Origin: Lachnospiraceae bacterium
GTDB lineage: Bacteria > Bacillota_A > Clostridia > Lachnospirales > Lachnospiraceae
DNA: 5,650 bases
Assembly (NCBI GenBank): GCA_017390645.1
Contig: JAFPAZ010000017.1
Span: 1-5,650, forward strand
Reading direction: 5' to 3'
Part shown: positions 5,649 to 5,650 of the stretch, piece by piece
Layout: each line of letters begins with the position of its first letter
Numbering within the stretch: the stretch's first letter is position 1
Notes under the pieces: generated by a model
What the model was told of the DNA's origin: nothing
The model's input: the letters and a program-made list of their open reading frames with translations, nothing else
The model's database searches: none
Translations under genes and position numbers: made by a program

Positions 5649-5650
5649 AT

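Overview
The window looks like chromosomal DNA of a low-to-moderate-GC Firmicute, most likely a gut-type clostridium (Lachnospiraceae or a close relative). The basis is protein style: a copper ATPase with a C-terminal metal-binding domain, a GufA-type ZIP transporter, an AAA-ATPase-like/PD-(D/E)XK protein of the kind that is multicopy in clostridia, strong AGGAG-type ribosome sites, and sigma-A-like promoters. The genus is an inference; no rRNA or other marker is present.

Layout. (1) 1-2391, plus strand: the Cu(+)-exporting P1B-type ATPase CopA, cut at its 5' end by the window edge. Its last 69 codons form a complete CopZ-like domain preceded by a good internal Shine-Dalgarno and an in-frame ATG, so the same DNA may also yield a free copper chaperone. 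(2) 2392-2616: a convergent intergenic region with two hairpins and a short palindrome, acting as terminators for the genes on both sides. (3) 2617-4482, minus strand: a 621-residue AAA-ATPase-like protein with a C-terminal PD-(D/E)XK nuclease-like domain. It has its own promoter (4526-4554) and a hexapeptide/18-bp tandem repeat at its extreme N-terminus. (4) 4483-4667: that promoter and a strong terminator for the next gene. (5) 4668-5444, minus strand: a 258-residue GufA-type ZIP metal transporter with a near-consensus -35 box and a palindrome inside the promoter. (6) 5526-5636, minus strand: a 36-codon ORF that starts like a small FeoB-associated membrane protein but ends abruptly inside the ZIP promoter region; it is probably a remnant.

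How it fits together. Two intact genes and one fragment concern transition metals: copper export/chaperoning, ZIP import, and a FeoB-associated-like stub. The AAA/nuclease-like gene sits between them as a self-contained unit with no evident metabolic link. I see no CRISPR array, tRNA, rRNA, transposase or attachment site. Nothing here is clearly a new multi-gene system. The most interesting signals are the nested CopZ start within copA, the repeat array that duplicates the start codon of the AAA gene, and the palindrome in the ZIP promoter.
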